Positions 1-5,098 of a stretch of 6,538 bases of DNA are shown piece after piece. Each line of letters begins with the position of its first letter. Position 1 is the first letter of the stretch. A program made the position numbers and the translations under genes. The notes under the pieces are model-generated. The model saw only the letters and a list, made by a program, of their open reading frames with translations, did not search any database and was not told the origin of the DNA. Source of the DNA: Candidatus Bathyarchaeota archaeon (GTDB lineage: Archaea > Thermoproteota > Bathyarchaeia > Bathyarchaeales > DTEX01); NCBI GenBank assembly GCA_003601725.1, contig PIYJ01000072.1:7818-14355 (forward strand), given 5' to 3'.

Positions 1-486
1 TTGAGGAGTTCCCTCAACGAAATCATTCCCCGACTCCACAGAATATTTCACAATCATCGTTTGTTCATATATCCCCGGAACAGCATCCTCATCAATATCA
101 AGGGTGAAAGTCAAAGTGAAGAAGCTCTTCGGTTCTATCTTATCGGTTGGATTCAATACTTCGCCGACCGTAGGTTTCCCAGTTGCACTTGCATTTCGAT
201 TCCCATAGATATCGGTGAAAGAACTGTTGTCAAGCAGAAGAGTCGCCATCACCCCCTTAATGGTTTTGTCAGGCGAGAGGTTCTGCACCTCTACTGTAAG
301 GGGCACTTCGCTGTCTCCCGGATAAGCTTTTATTGGGCTGTCTATATTATCGCCCCAGGCGACACGGCTCACTTTGAACTCTACATACTCATCACATCTG
401 ACCTGTAATATTTCAGTTCGGAATGAAATTAGAGAGAAAAGAAGAATGGATATTAAGAAAAGATTCGTCTTGATTCCTTTTTTCAT
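1..486 (-). CDS. Secreted or surface-anchored protein with COG1361-like extracellular beta domain (partial, C-terminus outside window)
   Basis: The minus-strand frame is open for all 162 codons from ATG at 486 to the left edge, so only the N-terminal part is present. Residues 1-8 are basic (MKKGIKTN) and about 9-22 are strongly hydrophobic, which reads as a signal peptide or membrane anchor. The mature part holds 'VAWGD', then 'AYPGD..VPLTVEVQNLS' (about 55-71), alternating beta-prone stretches and 'VPGIYEQTMIVKYSV'. This is the look of archaeal COG1361 (S-layer-like/CARDB-like) repeats acting outside the membrane. Two N-glycosylation sequons (N87-S-S, N98-A-S) fit an exported protein. Its ATG overlaps the upstream ABC gene's stop as ATGA, with GGGGG 8 bases before the ATG, so translation is probably coupled. 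Such proteins often sit beside MacB-like ABC transporters and may be a substrate-handling or periplasm-like adaptor; that role is inferred. An FtsX-like permease domain could follow off-window. Confidence 0.8.
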   Translation of the reverse strand, partial: MKKGIKTNLFLISILLFSLISFRTEILQVRCDEYVEFKVSRVAWGDNIDSPIKAYPGDSEVPLTVEVQNLSPDKTIKGVMATLLLDNSSFTDIYGNRNASATGKPTVGEVLNPTDKIEPKSFFTLTFTLDIDEDAVPGIYEQTMIVKYSVESGNDFVEGTPQ

Positions 487-1640
487 GCTGAGATCCCCCT
501 TGGATACTCCTCCTTGAAGATTCTTCCATCCCGAATGTATATTATCCTATCAGTCATCCGCGCTACTTCTGGATCATGAGTCACCACAACTATCGTCGTT
601 CCCCTTTCCCTATTCAGCTTCCTAAAGAAGCCCATTATCGCATGTCCGGTTTTAGAATCAACATTCCCCGTAGGTTCATCAGCCAAGATGATGTCTGGAT
701 CATTGATTAGAGCCCTCGCTATTGCGATCCGCTGCTGTTCCCCGCCGCTTAGAGTCCTCGGTTTCCTATACAATTTATTGCTGAGACCGACAACTCTGAG
801 CAATTCGTTAATTCTTCTCATCCGTTCCTCCTTTGAGTATCCCTTAACCAATGCTGGCAGCTCCATGTTCCGCTTCACCGTTGACCTAGCGATCAGATTA
901 TAGGCTTGGAAGACGAAGCCGATCTTCTCGTTACGAATCTTCGCAAGCCCCTCATCGTCGAGCTTAGAAACATCCACACCGTCAATGAAGACCTTCCCCG
1001 AGGTAGGCTTATCCAAAGCGCCTAGAAGATTCAGAAGGGTTGACTTCCCGCTTCCCGAAGGTCCCATTATAGATACAAACTCTCCTTTCCGTATCTTCAA
1101 GCTGATTCCATTGAGGGCTGAAATCACATTCGGTCCGAGAAAATACTTTTTCGTCACATTATCCGTCTCTATGGTATAGACGTCCCTGCTGATTGTGGGG
1201 TTCTCATCATCTAAAGCAGAGGGTTGCGGATCAACTGGGATTCTCTGATCAGGTTGACACTTGAAGAGAAGGATCATTATCAAAACTCCGAAGGTTAACG
1301 ATGCGATTGGCAGAGTAGAAGCTGCGACGTCGAATTGTGATTTGAAGACTGCCTTTAGGATGTACCAGCAATTCGGAGCGGCCCCAATGATGACGCTCAA
1401 TAAGCTGAAGTATCCGCCGGCTTTGCTCTTCACCAGCATTCCGTAGATTCCTGCAAGACCCAAGCCGATAGTTGCTAGGCTTATCATCTTCTTCACAGAA
1501 GGAATCATCAGTATCTGATTTGACGGAGGGCTCAAGAGAGAATAAGCCTCAATAGAGATGAAGGCAGCTAGGAAAACCGAAGCGGCTTCTGTTGCGAACA
1601 GGCCTTTTTGAAGATTCTTAGTCATCGGCGTCAGCTCCAT
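483..1640 (-). CDS. ABC transporter ATPase (MacB/LolD type) with N-terminal four-helix membrane domain
   Basis: Residues about 156-380 form a complete ABC ATPase: Walker A GPSGSGKST (193-201), Q-loop Q245 in 'FVFQAYNL', signature LSGGEQQR (297-304), Walker B DIILADEPTG (316-325), D-loop NVDS and H-loop His355. The sequence style is that of the LolD/MacB/FtsE group, which powers FtsX-like permeases in export or mechanotransmission. Unusually, residues 1-127 are a membrane domain with four predicted helices (about 14-34, 52-71, 77-97, 107-126). An even number of helices and the basic 'KSK' loop after helix 2 place both N-terminus and ATPase in the cytoplasm. A polar linker (128-155) joins the halves. 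The group is usually about 220-240 residues, so 385 is a fusion. A second start (M6, position 1625) has GGAG 9 bases upstream and may be the real one; the longer form lacks an obvious ribosome site. It is divergent from the PadR gene, which probably represses it. The substrate is unknown. Confidence 0.93.
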   Translation of the reverse strand: MELTPMTKNLQKGLFATEAASVFLAAFISIEAYSLLSPPSNQILMIPSVKKMISLATIGLGLAGIYGMLVKSKAGGYFSLLSVIIGAAPNCWYILKAVFKSQFDVAASTLPIASLTFGVLIMILLFKCQPDQRIPVDPQPSALDDENPTISRDVYTIETDNVTKKYFLGPNVISALNGISLKIRKGEFVSIMGPSGSGKSTLLNLLGALDKPTSGKVFIDGVDVSKLDDEGLAKIRNEKIGFVFQAYNLIARSTVKRNMELPALVKGYSKEERMRRINELLRVVGLSNKLYRKPRTLSGGEQQRIAIARALINDPDIILADEPTGNVDSKTGHAIMGFFRKLNRERGTTIVVVTHDPEVARMTDRIIYIRDGRIFKEEYPRGISA

Positions 1641-1648
1641 GTTTGGCT

Positions 1649-1710
1649 ATGTTTTTATGTCGGATGATGGCGGATCATGTTTTATATATTAAAGTTTCAT
1701 ATATATGTTT
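1649..1710 (+). repeat. Three ATGTTT direct repeats at 28-base spacing; candidate regulator sites
   Basis: ATGTTT begins at 1649, 1677 and 1705, an exact period of 28 bases. Each copy is preceded by T or C and followed by T or G. The copies bracket the shared TATA element. Between the first two lies an imperfect tandem repeat, cggatgatgg/cggatcatgt (1661-1680). Bacterial PadR proteins often bind ATGT-containing operators, so these could be binding sites for the adjacent PadR protein. No matching ACAT half-sites occur in the spacer, so a classical palindromic operator is not evident, and chance remains possible. Confidence 0.3.
1681..1693. promoter_or_regulatory. Near-symmetric TATA element of the divergent ABC/padR promoter
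   Basis: The sequence tttatatattaaa is almost its own reverse complement, so it can serve as a TATA box in both directions. For the plus strand it would place the transcript start near 1710, about 30 bases before the padR ATG at 1741. For the minus strand it would place it near 1660, 20 bases before the ABC ATG at 1640, or 35 before the alternative at 1625. A second A/T palindrome, catatatatg, lies at 1698-1707 and could be an alternative box or an operator. Placement is inferred from archaeal promoter geometry. Confidence 0.5.
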
Positions 1711-1728
1711 GAGTCCTTAATATTTGTT

Positions 1729-1733
1729 GAGGT
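1729..1733 (+). promoter_or_regulatory. Shine-Dalgarno site that fixes the padR start at 1741
   Basis: GAGGT lies 7 bases before ATG 1741. An in-frame ATG at 1705 would add 12 residues but has no ribosome site and sits inside the A/T promoter element. The same core and the same 7-base spacing recur before the genes at 4276 and 5099, so 1741 is preferred. Confidence 0.75.
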
Positions 1734-1740
1734 ATTCCCG

Positions 1741-2304
1741 ATGGAGCCTACGCCTGCTGAGATAGCTGCGAGATGGAGAGATCAGATGCAGAAGGGCTAC
1801 TTGAAGATGGCGGTGCTCTTCGTTTTAATGCGTAAACCTTTGCATGGCTATGAAATCATGAAGGAGATCCGTAGGTGGACGCTTGGGATCATAACGCCCA
1901 CAGCAGGTGGCGTGTATCCAACGCTAAAAGAGCTTGAAAGCAGACATTTGATAAAGGGCGAATGGCTACCTGAAGAGAGAAGAAGAATATATCGAATAAC
2001 AAGCAAAGGCAGAGAAGTTTTTAGAAGAGCTGTTGAAAAGCATTTTGAATTAGCCTCCTCGATTAGAAGATGGTTCCTCAATGAGTTAGCTCGTCTAGAG
2101 ATAATTGATGAACCTGATCTTCCCCCCATGATGGAATCTGCAGTGAAGATTCTGCTCTTAAAGGAGGATGCGTCTTTACAGGAGAGAATTGAGGCGTTAA
2201 ATCGGTTAAGGCGGAGCCTTCAAAACACGGTGATGATGCTGTCAAAGATGATGGAGCAAATAAAAATTAGAGAAGAAGAATTAAAGCGAAGTCAAAATGT
2301 ATGA
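1741..2304 (+). CDS. PadR-family winged-helix transcriptional regulator
   Basis: The 187-residue product has the PadR winged-helix domain at about residues 19-95. It shows 'GYLKMAVLFVLMRKPLHGYEIMKEI' split across helices 1-2, the recognition region 'GGVYPTLKELESRHLI' (56-71) and the wing 'RRRIYRITSKGREVF' (80-94). The rest (about 96-187) is helical and charged, as expected for the PadR C-terminal dimerisation arm, though longer than in minimal PadR proteins. The family binds DNA as a dimer and commonly represses an adjacent ABC or efflux operon until a hydrophobic ligand binds. Here the gene is divergent from an ABC gene, with about 100 bases between starts, so that operon and itself are the natural targets; this is inference from layout. 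The start at 1741 is chosen for its GAGGT ribosome site. The domain assignment is secure; the ligand is not known. Confidence 0.93.
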   Translation: MEPTPAEIAARWRDQMQKGYLKMAVLFVLMRKPLHGYEIMKEIRRWTLGIITPTAGGVYPTLKELESRHLIKGEWLPEERRRIYRITSKGREVFRRAVEKHFELASSIRRWFLNELARLEIIDEPDLPPMMESAVKILLLKEDASLQERIEALNRLRRSLQNTVMMLSKMMEQIKIREEELKRSQNV

Positions 2305-2320
2305 TTTTCATTATATTTTC
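2305..2320 (+). terminator. Candidate T-rich terminator after padR
   Basis: Two TTTT runs (2305-2308 and 2316-2319) follow directly on the padR stop without a strong hairpin. Oligo-T termination is typical of archaea. Evidence is composition and position only. Confidence 0.3.
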
Positions 2321-2357
2321 TGAAGATTCAGATTGGATGTTTACTTTTCAAGCAGTT

Positions 2358-2419
2358 CTTTATAACTTCATAGATTCTAAATCTCTTCGTTTTCAAAAAT
2401 ATACATTTAACCTATAAGT
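2358..2419 (+). promoter_or_regulatory. Candidate promoter region for the APH-fold kinase
   Basis: Two TATA-like boxes can be seen: ctttataa at 2358-2365 and an A/T stretch with tttaacctataag around 2406-2418. The first would give a leader of about 100 bases and the second about 50. A ribosome site GAGG (2481-2484) lies 7 bases before the ATG at 2492. Which box is used cannot be decided from sequence. The rest of this 187-base spacer shows no gene. Confidence 0.35.
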
Positions 2420-2491
2420 AATGTTTCTGTTAATTATCTCGGAGCCCTTGCTTGATTCCGTATCTCTCCTCTTCGGATGTGAGGATGCAGT

Positions 2492-3505
2492 ATGTCGCAA
2501 AAAGCCATTATAGAGGCCTTAAAGAATCCGGAGGCATACGATGAGAAGGTTTTCTACGTGAAGGTTCTCCAGACTCACATCTCCTATATTTTTCTGACGG
2601 GACACTATGCATATAAGGTTAAGAAGCCTGTGAACTTCGGTTTTTTAGACTTTACAACTCTTGAAAAGAGAAGGTTCTATTGTGAAGAGGAGCTTAGGCT
2701 GAATCGAAGATTATGCGGAGACATGTATATAGATGTTCTACCGATAACCTTCTCCGATGGCTCAGTGAAGATTAATGGATCTGGGAAGATTGTGGAATAC
2801 GCTGTAAAGATGAAGGAGCTCCCTCAGGAAGCCTTGATGTCGGAGCTGCTGAAAAAAGGCAGGGTTGACATGAATGTTATGGATGAAATCGCAAAGATAC
2901 TCTCTGACTTCCATAAGAAAGCTGAGACAAACAGGGAGATTGAGAGCTACGGATCTATTGATACTGTGAGATTTAATTGGGATGAAAATTTTGATCAGAC
3001 AAAGGAATTCATTGGAAGAACAATCAAACGTCAAGATTACTCCTTCATTCATCGGGCAGTTCAAGAATTCCTGAAGAACAGAAAGGATCTTTTCAGATTG
3101 AGGCAGAGGAAAGGGAGAATAAAAGAATGTCACGGTGATCTGCATTCTGGAAACATCTTCATTGCTGATAGAATTTACATTTACGACGCGATAGAGTTTA
3201 ACGAGAGATTCAGATGCTGCGATGTTGCCTCGGACATCGCATTTCTACTCATGGATCTTGAATTCCTAAATAAATCGGATCTCTCCAACCGTTTCCTCAT
3301 CAAATATCTTGAGTACAGCGGTGAAGAAGAAGACTTCCTCGAAGTATTGCCCTTCTATAAATGTTATAGGGCTTACGTAAGGGGAAAGGTAACAAGCTTC
3401 AAACTGAATGATCCAAATATAACGGAAGAAGAGAAGGAGAGATCAAAGGAAATAGCCAGAAAATATTTCCAGATGAGTAGACAATATGCCGAAGAGATAT
3501 TTTAG
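2492..3505 (+). CDS. APH-fold (aminoglycoside phosphotransferase-like) kinase, COG2187 type
   Basis: This 337-residue protein has the protein-kinase-like APH fold. The N-lobe contains 'THISYIFLTGHYAYKVKKPVNFGFLDFTTLEKRR' split over 28-61, a hallmark of the COG2187 group, with candidate nucleotide lysines at 42-45. The catalytic loop is HGDLHSGN (214-221), with catalytic Asp216 and Asn221. 'IYDAIEFNERFRCCDVASDIAFL' (230-252) carries the metal-binding aspartate Asp232. COG2187 domains are annotated as aminoglycoside phosphotransferase-family enzymes, but the physiological substrate is unknown and drug resistance should not be assumed. In many bacteria this domain is the N-terminal half of a roughly 520-residue bifunctional protein whose C-terminal half is a COG0645 P-loop kinase. 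Here that partner seems to be the convergent gene starting at 4159, whose stop is 3 bases away. GAGG 7 bases upstream supports the start. The stop is TAG. Confidence 0.88.
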   Translation: MSQKAIIEALKNPEAYDEKVFYVKVLQTHISYIFLTGHYAYKVKKPVNFGFLDFTTLEKRRFYCEEELRLNRRLCGDMYIDVLPITFSDGSVKINGSGKIVEYAVKMKELPQEALMSELLKKGRVDMNVMDEIAKILSDFHKKAETNREIESYGSIDTVRFNWDENFDQTKEFIGRTIKRQDYSFIHRAVQEFLKNRKDLFRLRQRKGRIKECHGDLHSGNIFIADRIYIYDAIEFNERFRCCDVASDIAFLLMDLEFLNKSDLSNRFLIKYLEYSGEEEDFLEVLPFYKCYRAYVRGKVTSFKLNDPNITEEEKERSKEIARKYFQMSRQYAEEIF

Positions 3506-3508
3506 AGC

Positions 3509-4159
3509 CTAGCTGAACTTTCGGGTCAGCCTTTCAATCGATCTTATAATTCTACGGAGAGCCTCATCTTTTGATTTAACGTTTCGAACCTCGATCTTTT
3601 CCAAGAACGTGTCAAAAATTATTATTGGAACAGGATCTGAGACTGTGGGTTCGTAAGCTTTCTTTACAGTGCGATAGATCTGCATCTTCTTTACATTAGA
3701 GACTTCATTGGGGATTCTCTGCCTTTTTATCAATCTATCTTCAACAGTCTTTTCTGGGCATCTGCATTCAATCAGATATGTGGGGATGCCTGTTTTCTTC
3801 GACATAGAATAAATTCGCTCTCTCATTCTTCTTTTGTAGAATGTCCCATCAAGTATCACATTGCTTCCCTTTTCCAGCAGCATCTCGACGCGTCGGAGGA
3901 GCTCATCATAAACCATCTCCTTCTGTTTCCAGATTATCCGCTGATATTCTTCCGGTATCTCTTCTTGACTGTCAAATATCCTTTCAAGGTCATACCGCAT
4001 CGGATCGTCTGATCTCAAAACTTCCTCGAGCGACGCATTCTGGAACAATTCTCTTCTTATAAGGTCTGTTCTAAGAACTTCACCTCCTAAATCGGAGGAG
4101 AGATATCTCGCTAATGTGCTTTTCCCGGTTCCGGGAAGACCGCAAACGATAATGAGCAT
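3509..4159 (-). CDS. P-loop kinase, COG0645 type (AAA-like predicted kinase)
   Basis: The 216-residue product opens with MLIIVCGLPGTGKST, a Walker A at residues 7-15. It continues with 'RTDLIRRELF' (30-39), where Asp32 follows the second strand as in gluconate/polynucleotide-kinase-like enzymes. 'NVILDGTFYKRRMRE' (100-114) gives a Walker B-like aspartate (Asp104), and 'ECRCPE..VEDRLIKRQ' (131-147) resembles the lid arginines of small-molecule kinases. This matches the COG0645 predicted kinases. The phosphate acceptor is unknown. An upstream TTG at 4189 could add ten residues, but the ATG puts the P-loop at the usual distance from the N-terminus. The A/T box at 4191-4198 would start transcription about 25 bases downstream, leaving almost no leader, so this gene is probably translated leaderless. 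It converges on the APH-fold kinase with a 3-base gap, so the two mRNAs should overlap at their 3' ends. Confidence 0.87.
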   Translation of the reverse strand: MLIIVCGLPGTGKSTLARYLSSDLGGEVLRTDLIRRELFQNASLEEVLRSDDPMRYDLERIFDSQEEIPEEYQRIIWKQKEMVYDELLRRVEMLLEKGSNVILDGTFYKRRMRERIYSMSKKTGIPTYLIECRCPEKTVEDRLIKRQRIPNEVSNVKKMQIYRTVKKAYEPTVSDPVPIIIFDTFLEKIEVRNVKSKDEALRRIIRSIERLTRKFS

Positions 4160-4190
4160 TTTCCTATCGAATAGGAGGATAAGTAGCAAC

Positions 4191-4198
4191 TTATATTT
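4191..4198 (-). promoter_or_regulatory. TATA-like box for the P-loop kinase
   Basis: On the minus strand this reads aaatataa. Its centre is about 35 bases before the ATG at 4159, which would give a leaderless or very short-leader mRNA. That fits the lack of a ribosome site before this gene. Confidence 0.5.
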
Positions 4199-4226
4199 GC
4201 TTCTAAGCTTTTTTCAATGCAAAACA

Positions 4227-4233
4227 CATATAC
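4227..4233 (+). promoter_or_regulatory. TATA-like box for the 218-residue unknown protein
   Basis: The sequence catatac is followed about 25 bases later by the expected transcript start near 4255. This gives a roughly 20-base leader carrying the ribosome site at 4264-4268. It lies back to back with the minus-strand box at 4191-4198, so the two divergent promoters share about 45 bases. Confidence 0.45.
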
Positions 4234-4263
4234 CACGCTTAAAAGATGAATTTTTTGTCCTTT

Positions 4264-4268
4264 GAGGT
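4264..4268 (+). promoter_or_regulatory. Shine-Dalgarno site that fixes the start at 4276
   Basis: GAGGT lies 7 bases before ATG 4276. An in-frame ATG at 4246 would add ten residues but has no ribosome site and would sit at or before the expected transcript start. Confidence 0.7.
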
Positions 4269-4275
4269 TAGCATT

Positions 4276-4932
4276 ATGAAAATAAAACGGGTGGAGTTCA
4301 GGCTTGGAAAGAGGCATCTTGCACTTGAGGTTCCACCGTTCTTCATCGATTTTAAGAAGAGGAACTTTAGCTCCATGATGACTCGTAGAATATCTAGAGG
4401 CGAAGGGACGCTTTTCTATGTATATCTCACAAGGAAGAACCAGTTATCGAAGCTTCTAATATTGAAGGCGATGCATCCCGGAATCTTTATGCCTCCGAAA
4501 TTAACGATCAACGAGTCATTCACACGAGATGAGATAAACGACTTCATAAAGTCAGTTAAGGAACTCGAAAGGGAATGGGAATATCAGGATCATGGATTAT
4601 GGAAGAGAAGAATCGATAACTTCTATGTCTATATGGTCTTGGTCATAGGAGATGACCGATGGACTGTGAGAGCCATGGTCTCAAAAGAAGGGATACCTGG
4701 CTACGGAGTGGAGCTCCCCGTGGACCCTCAGCTCTCTGAGAAACTTATGGAGGAACTTACCTCGGAAGAGGCTTATGATCTAGAGATCCATGAACACGTT
4801 GAGAATAGGCATTTCCACTTTACAGTATATAACGTTGAAAGATTCATAGATCTTGTGAAAAGATACGATTATTACTTCGCTCGGAAAGAGATATGGGAGC
4901 AGAGCGTAAGAATCGAGAATCCCCTATGCTAA
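4276..4932 (+). CDS. Uncharacterised soluble protein (218 residues), family not recognised
   Basis: I do not recognise this family. The product has no signal peptide or membrane helix, so it should be cytoplasmic. It reads as a mixed alpha/beta protein. The basic N-terminus (MKIKRVEFRLGKRH) is followed by short strands 'GTLFYVYL' (44-51) and 'LLILKAM' (60-66). A charged helix lies near 83-103, strands 'NFYVYMVLVIG' (115-125) and 'RWTVRAMVSKEG' (128-139) follow, then a glycine/proline turn, an acidic helix (about 152-168) and a C-terminal helix. A histidine cluster H172-x-H174-x4-H179-x-H181 is striking and could bind metal, but it lies in a predicted strand pair and may only be structural. 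No P-loop, helix-turn-helix or known catalytic motif was found. It is divergent from the P-loop kinase across an 86-base spacer-plus-promoter, which may mean co-regulation. Codon use looks like that of its neighbours, so the gene itself appears real. Confidence 0.8.
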   Translation: MKIKRVEFRLGKRHLALEVPPFFIDFKKRNFSSMMTRRISRGEGTLFYVYLTRKNQLSKLLILKAMHPGIFMPPKLTINESFTRDEINDFIKSVKELEREWEYQDHGLWKRRIDNFYVYMVLVIGDDRWTVRAMVSKEGIPGYGVELPVDPQLSEKLMEELTSEEAYDLEIHEHVENRHFHFTVYNVERFIDLVKRYDYYFARKEIWEQSVRIENPLC

Positions 4933-5040
4933 GGGTTAAATGCCCCGTGAGGCTCTTTATAGGCCAATAAGCAAATCTCCCTAACGATTCCATGTGTATA
5001 ATAAAAAACTTAATAGTCCCCGCGTTCTCTTTTCTGATAA

Positions 5041-5050
5041 CATTTAAATG
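5041..5050 (+). promoter_or_regulatory. TATA-like palindrome for the aldolase gene
   Basis: The sequence catttaaatg is a perfect 10-base palindrome with a tttaaa core, 49 bases before the ATG at 5099. The expected transcript start near 5070 leaves a leader of about 30 bases with a ribosome site. Another A/T stretch, tgtataataaaaaac (about 4995-5008), is too far upstream to be the main box for this start but could be an alternative. The rest of the 4933-5098 spacer shows no gene. Confidence 0.5.
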
Positions 5051-5086
5051 TGAGAGACGATCTGTTAATCTTGCATCTAGACGATA

Positions 5087-5091
5087 GAGGT
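5087..5091 (+). promoter_or_regulatory. Shine-Dalgarno site that fixes the aldolase start at 5099
   Basis: GAGGT lies 7 bases before ATG 5099. The upstream in-frame GTG at 5090 is part of this ribosome site itself and is therefore unlikely to be the start. Confidence 0.75.
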
Positions 5092-5098
5092 GCGTCTG

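Noticed and set aside
1..408. A 135-residue plus-strand open frame at the left edge
   Set aside because: The minus strand of the same stretch is open throughout with a signal peptide, beta-domain pattern and ATGA coupling to the ABC gene; the plus-strand peptide has no family features, ribosome site or promoter.
688..1446. Several short plus-strand open frames within the ABC gene
   Set aside because: They lie opposite the conserved ATPase and membrane domain of the minus-strand gene and encode nothing recognisable; they are antisense shadows.
1705..1740. A longer start for PadR adding 12 residues
   Set aside because: The ATG at 1705 is part of an A/T promoter element with no ribosome site, while ATG 1741 has GAGGT at 7 bases.
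1848..2129. A 93-codon minus-strand frame inside padR
   Set aside because: It is antisense to the conserved PadR winged-helix domain and has no start signals.
2762..3145. A 127-codon minus-strand frame inside the APH-fold kinase
   Set aside because: It overlaps most of the kinase's central region on the opposite strand and shows no domain or ribosome site.
2492..3505. Reading the APH-fold gene as an aminoglycoside resistance gene
   Set aside because: The COG2187 group shares only the kinase fold with resistance enzymes; neither context nor motifs indicate antibiotic substrates.
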